From the NCBI RefSeq assembly GCF_024158605.1, contig NZ_JAMZGM010000040.1:1-33858 (forward strand): DNA of 33,858 nt. The letters run 5' to 3'. The notes under the pieces were generated by a model that saw only the letters and a program-made list of their open reading frames with translations, searched no databases and had not been told where the DNA came from. The position numbers and the translations under genes are program-made. Within the stretch, counting starts at the first letter, position 1, and the number at the start of each line of letters is the position of its first letter. This DNA comes from Sebaldella sp. S0638 (GTDB taxonomy: Bacteria; Fusobacteriota; Fusobacteriia; Fusobacteriales; Leptotrichiaceae). Positions 25,556 through 33,781 of this stretch are shown piece after piece.

Positions 25556-27053
25556 ATTTTTCTAACCTTTCCCCTGCCATAAGCAGTCCTATTTCTTCTC
25601 TTTCCAGCTCTCCGGCATTCACAAGACCATTTATCTCGCCTTCATAAAATACAGCTATTCTGTCACTTAGTTTCATTATCTCGGAAAGCTCGGCCGAGAT
25701 CAGAAGTATGGCTTTTCCCTGTGAACGTAATTCCAAAAGAATATTATGTATAAATTCTATTGCACCTATATCCAGCCCTCTTATGGGCTGTGCCGCTATT
25801 ACCAATTCAGGACTGTGGCTTACTTCACGGCTGAGTATTACTTTCTGCTGGTTTCCTCCTGACAGATTTCCTATTGTGTGTTCCGGCCCCGGTACTTTTA
25901 TATCAAATTTTTCTATCATTTCTTTACTGTAGTCTGTAAGTTTTCCATATTTTACGAATTTATTTCTGGTAAACTGACTGCTGTCCTGATACCCCAAAAG
26001 ATAATTTTCCTTTATGCTGAATTCTTTCACCATTGCTCTTTTATGCCTGTCGGAAGGTATATATCCTATTCCCATTTCTCTTCGTTCATGTACACTTTTT
26101 CTCGTAATATTTTCGTTATTTATAAATATTTCCCCGTCCAAAGGCTTTCGCAGACCCATTATTATCTCTTCCAGTTCCAGCTGACCGTTTCCTTCCACAC
26201 CGGCTATCCCGAGAATCTCCCCTGCCCTCACTGTAAAATCTACTTTACTTTGGGATTTCTCTAAAAGTTTCAGTCCTTTTACGGAAAGAATCACATCCCC
26301 GGCTTTCACATCTTCTTTTTTTATTTCAAAATTCACATCTCTGCCCACCATATAATATGCAAGTTCTGCGGGGCTGGTTTCTTCTTTATTCAAGGTTACT
26401 ACTTTTTTTCCATTTCTCAAAACTGTTATTCTGTCAGAAAGCTCCATTGTTTCATTTAGTTTATGCGTAATAAAAATTATTGTTTTGCCGTCTTTTTTCA
26501 GGCTTTTCAATATTTTAAACAGTTCTTCCACTTCCTGCGGTGTAAGCACTGCGGTAGGTTCATCAAGAATAATAATATCCGCCCCTCTGTAAAGGGTTTT
26601 TAATATCTCCACTCTCTGCTTCACGCCTACAGACAAATTATCCACTTTTTCATCCAGTTCTATTTTAAAACTATATTTTTGTGCCAGTTCATTTATAACC
26701 TTACGGCTTTCTTTTAAATCCATAAAGAAATTTCCGTGTTCTTTCCCCAAAATGATATTTTCCAAAACAGACATCTGGCTTACAAGCATAAAATGCTGGT
26801 GAACCATCCCTATTCCTTTGTGAAATGCCTCTCTGGGGTTTGATATGGTGCTTTTCTCCCCGTTTATAAATATTTCCCCCTTATCGGGCTTATAAAGACC
26901 AAACAAAATATTCATAAGGGTACTTTTGCCAGTACCGTTTTCACCAAGCAGACAATGAATCTCGTTTTTTTCCACTTCAAAGGTAATATCATCATTGGCT
27001 TTTACACCGGGAAAGGTTTTTGTTATATTTTTCATTTCTATAACTAAAGACAC
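25545..27053 (-). CDS. Nucleoside ABC transporter ATP-binding protein (tandem ABC)
   Basis: A 502-residue protein with two ABC domains, as in NupA/NupO-type importers. The first domain has Walker A G37-E-N-G-T-G-K-S-T45, signature L-S-V-G-V-K-Q-R, and Walker B I-I-I-L-D-E-P-T. The second has a degenerate Walker A (G-V-E-G-N-G-Q) but an intact L-S-G-G-N-Q-Q-K signature, the usual asymmetry in this family. The GTG at 27053 is chosen because GAGGAG lies four bases before it; the longest frame (TTG at 27086) has no ribosome binding site. It is 54 bases after the lipoprotein gene. Confidence 0.92.
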   Translation of the reverse strand: MSLVIEMKNITKTFPGVKANDDITFEVEKNEIHCLLGENGTGKSTLMNILFGLYKPDKGEIFINGEKSTISNPREAFHKGIGMVHQHFMLVSQMSVLENIILGKEHGNFFMDLKESRKVINELAQKYSFKIELDEKVDNLSVGVKQRVEILKTLYRGADIIILDEPTAVLTPQEVEELFKILKSLKKDGKTIIFITHKLNETMELSDRITVLRNGKKVVTLNKEETSPAELAYYMVGRDVNFEIKKEDVKAGDVILSVKGLKLLEKSQSKVDFTVRAGEILGIAGVEGNGQLELEEIIMGLRKPLDGEIFINNENITRKSVHERREMGIGYIPSDRHKRAMVKEFSIKENYLLGYQDSSQFTRNKFVKYGKLTDYSKEMIEKFDIKVPGPEHTIGNLSGGNQQKVILSREVSHSPELVIAAQPIRGLDIGAIEFIHNILLELRSQGKAILLISAELSEIMKLSDRIAVFYEGEINGLVNAGELEREEIGLLMAGERLEKYGK

Positions 27054-27107
27054 TTTACTCCTCACTTTCACCTGTTTTCTAAACAAATTTCAAATAAATA
27101 TTCCGGT

Positions 27108-28181
27108 TTATTTTGAATAAGTATTATTTTTCAAAAACTCATCTACATTTTCCGGTTTATCCGGTATAACCAATTCTCCGCTGATTATCTTCTGCTTTAT
27201 TTTTTCCACTTCATCTATTATTTCCTGAGGTACTTTTATATTGCTTCCTTCAGTTGTGTATCCTACACCGTCTTCTTTCAGACCAAGTACATTCATTCCC
27301 TGACTGAATTTCCCCTCTTTGATATCTTTTATTGCGGAATATGCAGCAACATCTACTTTCTTTATCATTGTTGCTATTATATTATCCGGTGCAAGTTTAT
27401 TCTGATTTGAATTCACTCCTATTGCTATAAAGCCTTTTTCCTCTGCTGCCTGAAACAGCCCTGTCCCTGATGCTCCCGCAGCATGATAGATAACATCATT
27501 TCCCTTTTGATTCATTGTACTTGCGATTACTTTCCCCGTAGACGGATCATTAAAACCTCCCACATAATCGGCTGTTACTGCATAAGACGGATTAATATAT
27601 CTTATTCCCGCCATATAACCTGTATAAAATTTATTTATAAGAGGTGAATTCACTCCCCCTATAAATCCCAGCTTATTTTCACTGTTGAATTTTGGATCTA
27701 TTTTCTGTTCTTTTGATAATGCGGCAAGCACACCTACAAGAAACGACCCTTCCTGTTCTTTCGCCTCATAAGATGCTATATTAGGCATATCCAATACCCC
27801 ATCAATATATGCGAACTTCTGGTCAGGATATTTTTCCGCAGTTTTTTTCAGCGCGTCCATCTGTTCCTGCCCCACTACTATGATTAATGCATATTCCCCC
27901 GAACTTGCCATTGTTTCCTGTGCATTTTCCTGATCTGCCGCAGTATTCGGTTCCACATTGTTATATTTTATGCCGAAATCCGCCTCTGCCCTTTTTACTC
28001 CTTCGAATACAAGATCATTAAACGAATTTCCTCCAAGTTTTGCTTTAGTATATATAACTCCCACTTTGATGTTCCCTTTACCTGAAGCATCATCTCCGCC
28101 GCTTTCACTTTTTCCGCAGCCTAAAACTGTCAATACCATAGTCATTACCAACAACAGATACTTAAAATTCTTCCTCAACAT
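27108..28181 (-). CDS. bmpA: BMP family nucleoside-binding lipoprotein
   Basis: A 357-residue substrate-binding lipoprotein of the basic-membrane-protein family. A signal peptide ends in the lipobox V-L-G-C22; acylated C22 anchors it at the membrane. The mature protein is a two-lobed periplasmic binding fold with K-V-G-V-I-Y-T-K (about 39-46), a typical G-G-N-S-F-N-D-L stretch, and Y-V-G-G-F-N-D-P-S-T-G-K near residue 210. It is the first gene of the operon, with GAGGTGAT before the ATG. Homologues bind purine or other nucleosides, consistent with the enzymes downstream. Confidence 0.93.
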   Translation of the reverse strand: MLRKNFKYLLLVMTMVLTVLGCGKSESGGDDASGKGNIKVGVIYTKAKLGGNSFNDLVFEGVKRAEADFGIKYNNVEPNTAADQENAQETMASSGEYALIIVVGQEQMDALKKTAEKYPDQKFAYIDGVLDMPNIASYEAKEQEGSFLVGVLAALSKEQKIDPKFNSENKLGFIGGVNSPLINKFYTGYMAGIRYINPSYAVTADYVGGFNDPSTGKVIASTMNQKGNDVIYHAAGASGTGLFQAAEEKGFIAIGVNSNQNKLAPDNIIATMIKKVDVAAYSAIKDIKEGKFSQGMNVLGLKEDGVGYTTEGSNIKVPQEIIDEVEKIKQKIISGELVIPDKPENVDEFLKNNTYSK

Positions 28182-28211
28182 CTTATCACCTCAAATATTT
28201 TCTATATTTCC

Positions 28212-28240
28212 AACTTGTTCAACAAGTTAATCAAGTTGTA
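28212..28240. promoter_or_regulatory. Operator of the nucleoside operon (three half-sites)
   Basis: AACTTGTT-C-AACAAGTT (28212-28228) is a perfect 17-bp palindrome. A further CAAGTTGTA (28232-28240) repeats the half-site, so on the operon's strand ACAACTTG, AACTTGTT and AACAAGTT follow each other. It lies a few bases downstream of the -10, where a repressor would block initiation. The GntR protein at 22730 is the likely binder, by context. Confidence 0.72.
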
Positions 28241-28251
28241 CAATTTAATAA

Positions 28252-28279
28252 GTTATACCTTATTTTTTCTATTTGTCAA
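28252..28279 (-). promoter_or_regulatory. Promoter of the nucleoside operon
   Basis: Minus strand TTGACA (28274-28279), 16-bp spacer, TATAAC (28252-28257). Start near 28245, directly at the operator. Confidence 0.72.
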
Positions 28280-28349
28280 TATTTAATTTTTTCATATACA
28301 TTAATATAACGGTTAAATAATTTTTTTATGCTGAAAACAATAAATTTCA

Positions 28350-28377
28350 TTGACATTATTAATTTTAATGCTATAAT
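28350..28377 (+). promoter_or_regulatory. Promoter of the coiled-coil membrane protein gene
   Basis: TTGACA (28350-28355), 16-bp spacer, TATAAT (28372-28377): near-consensus sigma70-type promoter. Confidence 0.85.
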
Positions 28378-28436
28378 CTTTATGTATGTTTTAATTTTTA
28401 AAATTATACTAAATTAAAAATTCAGGAGAATTTGTT

Positions 28437-28967
28437 ATGAAAAAAAATACTATTATTGCAGTTATAGCTGCTGTGTTTGTATTCCTTCTTTTAGCAATAG
28501 GGGCTTTATCTTTTACCCTTATTTCAAACAACAAAAAGACCGCAGCCGCTGAGCAGGAAGAAAAAATGAATCAGAAAGTAGATGAGCTTGTAGAAGAAAA
28601 GCTTCAGGAAAAAAATGAAGAAGCTAAAAAAGAATCTGAAAAGAAACAGGCTGAGGAAAAAGCAGCAAAGAACAAAGCTAACTTTATCACTGCTAAAGAA
28701 GCTCGTGACGGTTATACAGAAAGAGGTGTAGCTGCCAAGCCTTTAGAATGTGAAATTACCGCTAAAGAAAAGAAAATACCAAGCAATGTAGACCAAAAAG
28801 CCGAAGGCGGAATGATTTCATGCAAGGGAGAGCAGTACAGAGTTTACATAGGAAACAACAGTGAATATAACTACTTCCAAAAAGGTGATTTTGCTACTTT
28901 TGACGTAAGATGGATCGAAAGCAATCTTTATTACTTTTATGTAGACGCTATAGGAGAATGGAATTAA
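28437..28967 (+). CDS. Membrane-anchored coiled-coil protein of unknown function
   Basis: A 176-residue protein. One N-terminal membrane helix (about residues 7-29) is followed by a highly charged Glu/Lys/Gln-rich segment (about 36-78), which is almost certainly a coiled coil or single helix, and then a compact C-terminal domain of about 95 residues. The C-terminal domain has two cysteines (C104 in L-E-C-E-I, C128 in I-S-C-K-G) and aromatic-rich strands, so it may be an extracytoplasmic domain held off the membrane by the helix. No family is recognised. AGGAG lies eight bases before the ATG. It is a single-gene unit with strong promoter and terminator. Confidence 0.82.
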   Translation: MKKNTIIAVIAAVFVFLLLAIGALSFTLISNNKKTAAAEQEEKMNQKVDELVEEKLQEKNEEAKKESEKKQAEEKAAKNKANFITAKEARDGYTERGVAAKPLECEITAKEKKIPSNVDQKAEGGMISCKGEQYRVYIGNNSEYNYFQKGDFATFDVRWIESNLYYFYVDAIGEWN

Positions 28968-28988
28968 TAAATTTATACATAGTAACAT

Positions 28989-29030
28989 AAAAAGAGCTTC
29001 CTATATTTGAAATTACAGGAAGCTCTTTTT
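28989..29030. terminator. Bidirectional terminator
   Basis: Perfect 14-bp arms (28989-29002 and 29017-29030) around a 14-base loop, with a U-run after each side, between the convergent coiled-coil and Nudix genes. Confidence 0.93.
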
Positions 29031-29041
29031 TTATATAATAA

Positions 29042-29572
29042 CTATTTATCCATGAACAGATAATACATCAGACCGCTGAGTGTAAAACCGTCTTTGATCA
29101 CATTATTTTTTATCATTTCTTTTATTTCATCTTTTTTTATCCATTTTACATCTGCTATTTCATTCAGATCAAAGTCCCCGCGTTCCTTTTCCTCGTCTAA
29201 TACAGCCTTTAAAACATGAAATTTCAGGTCAGTGCTTCCGCTTGCAGGAAAATATGAAAAAAGGTGCTGAATATTTTTTATATGATAGCCGGATTCTTCC
29301 CAGACTTCCCTTTCCCCTGTTTTCAAAATATCTTCGCCTTTTTCGGTTCCTCCTGCCGGCGTTTCCCATTCAGCAGTACCAAGCAGATATCTGTGTGCCT
29401 TCACGAATAATATCTCCTCATCTGCATTTTCCACAATGACAGCAACACCTTCTCTCTGGTAATTTATTACATGATAGCTTTCAATGATAGTTTTATCATT
29501 CATTTCTACCCTGTCCAGATAAAAATTAATCCAGTTGCTTTCATACATTACTTTTCTGCCAAGACGTTTCAT
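29042..29572 (-). CDS. Nudix hydrolase (ADP-ribose pyrophosphatase-like)
   Basis: A 176-residue pyrophosphatase. The full Nudix box is present at 74-96: G74, E80, R88-E89, E92-E93 and G95, following P-A-G-G as in ADP-sugar pyrophosphatases, which convert ADP-ribose to AMP and ribose-5-phosphate. The N-terminal strands (V-M-Y-E-S-N-W-I-N-F-Y-L-D) also fit that subfamily. The substrate remains an inference. GGAAGTG precedes the ATG. A hairpin lies between its own promoter and its start. Confidence 0.9.
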   Translation of the reverse strand: MKRLGRKVMYESNWINFYLDRVEMNDKTIIESYHVINYQREGVAVIVENADEEILFVKAHRYLLGTAEWETPAGGTEKGEDILKTGEREVWEESGYHIKNIQHLFSYFPASGSTDLKFHVLKAVLDEEKERGDFDLNEIADVKWIKKDEIKEMIKNNVIKDGFTLSGLMYYLFMDK

Positions 29573-29604
29573 CGCTCACTTCCTTTCATAATATTTACCC
29601 TGCT

Positions 29605-29634
29605 AAAAAAGCTGAACCGAAATCCAGCCTTCTT
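29605..29634 (-). terminator. Hairpin between pepQ-like gene and Nudix gene
   Basis: On the minus strand, AAGAAGGCTG and CAGCTTTTTT (about 29605-29634) pair over 10 bp including two G.U pairs, with a small inner extension and U-run. It fits a terminator for the upstream peptidase gene, but it lies downstream of the candidate Nudix promoter at 29644-29671, so it may instead attenuate that transcript. Confidence 0.6.
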
Positions 29635-29643
29635 AAAAATATT

Positions 29644-29671
29644 GTTATAGTCTAAATAATAAAATCGTCAA
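29644..29671 (-). promoter_or_regulatory. Candidate promoter of the Nudix gene
   Basis: Minus strand TTGACG (29666-29671), 16-bp spacer, TATAAC (29644-29649). Start near 29637, a few bases before the hairpin. Confidence 0.5.
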
Positions 29672-29687
29672 AAATTACAAAAAGATA

Positions 29688-30746
29688 TTATTTTATCATT
29701 ATCAGTTCCTTGTTTGATTTATTCAGAACCACACAGCCGTCTTTTTTCACTATTACATCATCTTCTATTCTTACTCCGCTGAATCCGTCGATATATATCC
29801 CCGGTTCTATAGTGATAAGCATATTTTCTTCAAGGATAATATCTCCCATAGGAGAAACAGTAGGAGCCTCATGTATTTCAAGCCCTATTCCATGCCCTAA
29901 TCCATGTCCGAAATTATCTCCGTAACCTTTTGATGCTATATAATCTCTTGCTATTTTATCAAGATCGCTGCATTTCATTCCGGCCTTCACCTGTTTTATA
30001 GCCATTTTATTAGCTTCCAGAACTATATCATAGATTTCTTTCTGCTTGTCAGAAATTTCATTTCCTACAAAAAACGTTCTTGTCATATCAGACACATAAC
30101 CATTGTAATATGCACCAAAATCCGTAGTTACCAGTTCATTCATCCCGACTTTTTTATCTGAGGCTACTCCGTGCGGCAGTGCTGATCTGTAACCGCTGGC
30201 TACTATAGTATCAAAAGATCTGTTTTCTGCCCCAAGCTTTCTCTGAACATATTCCAGATGAGCAGCTATTTCTTTTTCAGTAATCCCGACTTTTATAATC
30301 TTTAAAGTTTCGCTGAATGCTGTATCTGATATTTCTATTGCCTTTTTTATATTTTCTATTTCATGATCTTTTTTTATAAGTCTCTGTTTTACTAAAGATT
30401 CACCCAAAGGATACATATTTACTTTGAATATTTCTTCCAGCTTTTTGTAATAACTGAATGTCACGTTCAAATCTTCGAATCCTAGTTTTTTTATACCAAG
30501 TTCGTCTATTTTCTCTTTTACCTTATCAAGAGAATTTCTCCCCACTTCTACAAACTTAAAACCATTTGCCTCTACCTGTTTTGTTGCCTGTTCTTTATAT
30601 CTGAAGTCAGAGAAAAAGAAATTCCCCTCTTTTGCAGCAAGTGCCACTCCTGTAGTTCCGGTAAATCCTGTAAAATATCTGAGATTGTATAAATCTGTTA
30701 TGAATATTGCATCCACATTCATGTTTTCCATTATTTTGTTCAACAT
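29688..30746 (-). CDS. Xaa-Pro peptidase (M24 family, PepQ/aminopeptidase P-like)
   Basis: A 352-residue metallopeptidase with an N-terminal creatinase-like domain (1-125) and a pita-bread catalytic domain. The dinuclear metal ligands are D209 in T-D-F-G-A, D220 in S-D-M-T-R, H285 in H-G-L-G-H-G-I-G, E314 in I-E-P-G-I-Y and E328 in R-I-E-D-D; H192 and H292 are the other conserved histidines. Such enzymes free amino acids next to proline in small peptides. The ATG at 30746 follows AAGGAGG by five bases; a longer frame to 30791 includes the ribosome binding site and is rejected. A -10 element TATAAT lies at 30775-30780, with no good -35. Confidence 0.93.
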   Translation of the reverse strand: MLNKIMENMNVDAIFITDLYNLRYFTGFTGTTGVALAAKEGNFFFSDFRYKEQATKQVEANGFKFVEVGRNSLDKVKEKIDELGIKKLGFEDLNVTFSYYKKLEEIFKVNMYPLGESLVKQRLIKKDHEIENIKKAIEISDTAFSETLKIIKVGITEKEIAAHLEYVQRKLGAENRSFDTIVASGYRSALPHGVASDKKVGMNELVTTDFGAYYNGYVSDMTRTFFVGNEISDKQKEIYDIVLEANKMAIKQVKAGMKCSDLDKIARDYIASKGYGDNFGHGLGHGIGLEIHEAPTVSPMGDIILEENMLITIEPGIYIDGFSGVRIEDDVIVKKDGCVVLNKSNKELIMIK

Positions 30747-30841
30747 TTTTTCCTCCTTGAGTGATTTTATTTTTATTATATCACAAAACACTTCTGATTT
30801 TATCTATATTATTTCACTTTACGAAAACAGTTCTTATTTTT

Positions 30842-31387
30842 CTACTTTGATTCAGGAAATTGCTGTGATATAAAAATCCAGTCTTGTGCTGTTTCCTTTT
30901 TAAGCTTCACAGAAAGTTTTTTTCCATTATTAAGCAAAAAATCCACAGTAATTCCGGAGTTTTTATCTGCACCGGCAAAATCAAACATCGGACTGTATGT
31001 GTATGTTCTGCCGTTATTTGAATTTCCTTTATAATTGTTTACAGTGGTTTTTCCTCCGGAAACAGTATTTATGCTGACTTCTCCCGTGAAACCGTCCATA
31101 GGCTTTTCTAATACAAACGAAATACTCGTCTCAGCCTTCTGACCACCGGAATAAAACGTTGTAACCCCTATTGTTACCTTTATCTCTCCGTATTTAGGGA
31201 CATTAATATTGTAATCGGCATCATATGTTACCCCGTCGATATAATTCCCGTCAGCATCTGTTCCCCAAAAAGTCACTCCGCCTTTTAACGGGCCTATGCT
31301 GGGAATTCCTCCGGGAAAATGAGGTGTAGCAAAAATCATAGTAAAACCAATCAAATAAAATAATACTGTTATAACCTTATTTCTCAT
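30842..31387 (-). CDS. Secreted glycine/asparagine-rich protein of unknown function
   Basis: A 181-residue protein with a signal peptide (M-R-N-K-V-I-T-V-L-F then cleavage near M-I-F-A-T, about residue 21). The mature protein is rich in Gly, Asn, Thr and aromatic residues in short beta strands (G-V-T-F-W-G-T-D, I-K-V-T-I-G-V-T, F-V-L-E-K-P), like surface or pilus-type immunoglobulin folds. No cysteine, lipobox or sortase signal is seen. I do not recognise a family. GAGGT lies before the ATG, and it is 69 bases downstream of the two-helix membrane protein on the same strand, so the two may be co-transcribed. Confidence 0.8.
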   Translation of the reverse strand: MRNKVITVLFYLIGFTMIFATPHFPGGIPSIGPLKGGVTFWGTDADGNYIDGVTYDADYNINVPKYGEIKVTIGVTTFYSGGQKAETSISFVLEKPMDGFTGEVSINTVSGGKTTVNNYKGNSNNGRTYTYSPMFDFAGADKNSGITVDFLLNNGKKLSVKLKKETAQDWIFISQQFPESK

Positions 31388-31456
31388 TCACATTACCTCT
31401 TTTCTAAATTCATTTTTATCTTTAATTTTTTATAATTATGATATGCAATATCTAAT

Positions 31457-32011
31457 TCAGCCTGTTTTCTTATTATCTTTTCTCAAAACTGAATCCTCCC
31501 ACAGTATTAAAAGCAACATTCCCAAAGCTGTTATGTCTGCAAAGACCATCATCATCAAATAAACATAAACACTTTTAGAATCACGGTCTCTCTTACTGAT
31601 AACAGGAATTATTTCTTTATTATCAATAAATAATCCAAAAGAATCCACATGACCTTTTGGAAAAATCCTTTTATCCTCATCATAATAAATTTTTACTTTC
31701 TTTCCTAACAGGTTTTCTGTAATATTTCCGTTCAAATAATAATATTCCGAACTATTTTCAAACATAACCTTAGTGTATCTTACACGTGCAAGACAATTAT
31801 TTTTGCAGTTTACATATATAATATCATTACGATTCACAGAGTAATCCTCCTGATCAATAACTTTTCCTCCTGCAATTGTAAGTTTCCCGGGATTCATAAG
31901 TGCTATTTTTCCTTCTGTGTATCTTACCAGATTAAATGCCCAGGTAGTCCCCAATGTTAATAATAGTGCTGTGCCAATGATTCCAAACCATTTGCAAAAC
32001 TTTTTTTTCAT
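31457..32011 (-). CDS. Two-helix membrane protein of unknown function (DUF3592-like layout)
   Basis: A 184-residue protein with an N-terminal membrane helix (about 9-25), an extracytoplasmic domain of about 115 residues, and a second helix near the C-terminus (about 149-171). The external part has three cysteines (C-K-N-N-C close together, plus C5 in the cytosolic start) and a V-K-I-Y-Y-D-E-D-K-R segment that recalls DUF3592 proteins; this is a resemblance only. The ATG at 32011 follows GAAAGGA; a longer frame to 32050 lacks a ribosome binding site. Confidence 0.75.
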   Translation of the reverse strand: MKKKFCKWFGIIGTALLLTLGTTWAFNLVRYTEGKIALMNPGKLTIAGGKVIDQEDYSVNRNDIIYVNCKNNCLARVRYTKVMFENSSEYYYLNGNITENLLGKKVKIYYDEDKRIFPKGHVDSFGLFIDNKEIIPVISKRDRDSKSVYVYLMMMVFADITALGMLLLILWEDSVLRKDNKKTG

Positions 32012-32084
32012 TATTTTCCTTTCAAAACCTGTTCTGCCTGTGAAAACCACAGAAAAATCCTAATTTATTAATCACTTTTATCTT

Positions 32085-32113
32085 ATTTTACTATACTAAA
32101 TTATATTTAACAA
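32085..32113 (-). promoter_or_regulatory. Promoter of the two-helix membrane protein gene
   Basis: Minus strand TTGTTA (32108-32113), 17-bp spacer, TAAAAT (32085-32090). A plus-strand TATAAT at 32176-32181, without a clear -35, probably serves the divergent PepSY gene. Confidence 0.55.
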
Positions 32114-32214
32114 TACAATTAAAAAATTTCTTTATTATAATTTTATATTTTACTTTATATAATTTTATTCTATGATATAATATCAGATAGTCATAATAAT
32201 TTTTGGAGGTAACA

Positions 32215-32784
32215 ATGAAGAAAAGAAATTCTAAAATAATTATTTATTTTTTAGCCGCGGTATTTATATTTCTAACAGCAAATTCAGCAACTGATATTTC
32301 TGACATCAACTGTTTGAATAAAAAAACAAAAAGCAGATTTGTAAAACCTGAACTGACTGTGGGACAGGCAGGAGAAATCGCACTGAAAAAATCCGGCGGG
32401 GGAGATATTACAAAGTGTGAAATTGACTACGATGACGGATATGTTATATATGAAATTGAAGTTTTGAACAGTAATATAAAATATGAATTTGAAATAGACG
32501 GTATAACAGGAGATATTCTGGAGTCAGAATCTAAAATAAAAAACAAACCCCGGTCTTCAAAAACACTTTTGCCCAGTATGCTAAATGCTGAAGAAGCAGA
32601 AACAATTGTTCTGAATCATGCCGGTTTTACAAAATCAAATGTAAGCTTTGTTAAATTCGGCAATTACGACAAACGCGGAAAAATGTTATATGATATTGAA
32701 TTTCTAACTGATTCAAAAAAATATAGTTATGAAATAGACGCTGTTACCGGACAGATTATTTCATATCATGTTAAACAAAGATAA
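32215..32784 (+). CDS. Double-PepSY-domain exported protein
   Basis: A 189-residue protein with a hydrophobic N-terminal signal or anchor (about 8-25) and two PepSY repeats. Each has the family end pattern Y-x-x-E-I-D-x-x-T-G-x-I: about residues 50-105 (Y-E-F-E-I-D-G-I-T-G-D-I) and 120-187 (Y-S-Y-E-I-D-A-V-T-G-Q-I). PepSY domains are thought to inhibit or guard peptidases outside the cytoplasm. The ATG at 32215 follows GGAGG by five bases; the in-frame TTG at 32203 lies before the ribosome binding site. It is a single-gene unit with a terminator at 32794. Confidence 0.87.
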   Translation: MKKRNSKIIIYFLAAVFIFLTANSATDISDINCLNKKTKSRFVKPELTVGQAGEIALKKSGGGDITKCEIDYDDGYVIYEIEVLNSNIKYEFEIDGITGDILESESKIKNKPRSSKTLLPSMLNAEEAETIVLNHAGFTKSNVSFVKFGNYDKRGKMLYDIEFLTDSKKYSYEIDAVTGQIISYHVKQR

Positions 32785-32793
32785 TTTCTTATA

Positions 32794-32825
32794 AAAATAA
32801 GGCTGTATTTTCACAGCCTTATTTT
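32794..32825. terminator. Bidirectional terminator
   Basis: Perfect 13-bp arms (32794-32806 and 32813-32825) around a six-base loop, between the convergent PepSY and aminotransferase genes. Confidence 0.92.
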
Positions 32826-32833
32826 ACATATAT

Positions 32834-33772
32834 TTAAAATACTTCCAACCAGTCTTTTGATTTTTCATGTTCTCCATTTATTACTTTTTCAAATTCTTCC
32901 TGTAAAAACTTACAGAATTTTCCCGGTTTTGCTTTTTCGGAATAGTTAGGAGTTCCTATTGGTCTTCCGTCCAAAGATTCTGCATAAACTACTTTCATGG
33001 CAGTCCCTGTCACCAGTAACTCATCAGCAGAAAAAATCATTGATCTGTCTATTCTTTCTCTCTCCACAGTGTATCCTGCATGCTCTAACAGCTCTACAAC
33101 AGTTCTGATTGTTATTCCTTCCAGTGCTGCTGCTCCTGTGTCAGGTATCAGAAGTCTTCCTCTATATACTACCAGAACGTTCGCCACTGCGGCTTCTACC
33201 ACATTCCCGTGATCATCCATCATAAGTGCTTCGTCATAACCGTTTCTAATGGCATCACTTGTTGCCAGAAATGAATTTATGTAAGCTCCTCCGGCTTTAG
33301 CCTTTGTCGGTATAGAAGCGTCATTATATTTTCTGTATGTAGAACTCATGAATCTGACTCCTCCGTCAAATTTCACATAATCATCCATACGCAGAAAATA
33401 AATTGCCAGATCAAATTCCAGCCCCGGCTTTTTTGGTGCTATCCTTGGAGTATCACAAAATATAAACGGTCTGATATAAAAATCTCCCGATACATTATTT
33501 TTCTTTATCAGTTCACCCATTATATTTTTAAATTCTTCATACTCTATGTAATACTCAAAACCTAGCATTTTTGAAGCATTCATTAATCTTTCGTGATGCT
33601 CTCTCAGTCTGAATATTGTTGTTTTCCCGTTTCTGCAATATCCTCTGATGCCGCCAAAAGCAAGAGTTCCATATTGCAGACTATTTGCCGCTATACTTAT
33701 CTGTGCTTTTGCAAACTCGGTTATATTCTTTCTAAAATAAGCATATTCCATAAAATCTGCTGTTTCAGCCAT
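32834..33772 (-). CDS. ilvE: Branched-chain amino acid aminotransferase (class IV, IlvE-like)
   Basis: A 312-residue PLP enzyme of aminotransferase fold type IV. The PLP lysine is K159 in I-P-T-K-A-K-A-G-G-A-Y-I-N-S, and E193 in G-N-V-V-E-A-A-V-A-N is the conserved pyridine-contacting glutamate. R101-P-F and the early Y34-G-T-L-A-F-G-G-I-R are also typical. IlvE transfers the amino group between branched-chain amino acids and 2-oxoglutarate; D-amino-acid aminotransferase and aminodeoxychorismate lyase are related but fit less well in length and motif. The ATG follows AAGGAGG by nine bases. That ribosome binding site and everything upstream belong to the right terminal repeat, so this gene shares its control region with the SRPBCC/marR operon. 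Confidence 0.85.
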   Translation of the reverse strand: MAETADFMEYAYFRKNITEFAKAQISIAANSLQYGTLAFGGIRGYCRNGKTTIFRLREHHERLMNASKMLGFEYYIEYEEFKNIMGELIKKNNVSGDFYIRPFIFCDTPRIAPKKPGLEFDLAIYFLRMDDYVKFDGGVRFMSSTYRKYNDASIPTKAKAGGAYINSFLATSDAIRNGYDEALMMDDHGNVVEAAVANVLVVYRGRLLIPDTGAAALEGITIRTVVELLEHAGYTVERERIDRSMIFSADELLVTGTAMKVVYAESLDGRPIGTPNYSEKAKPGKFCKFLQEEFEKVINGEHEKSKDWLEVF

Positions 33773-33781
33773 ATTTTTCTA

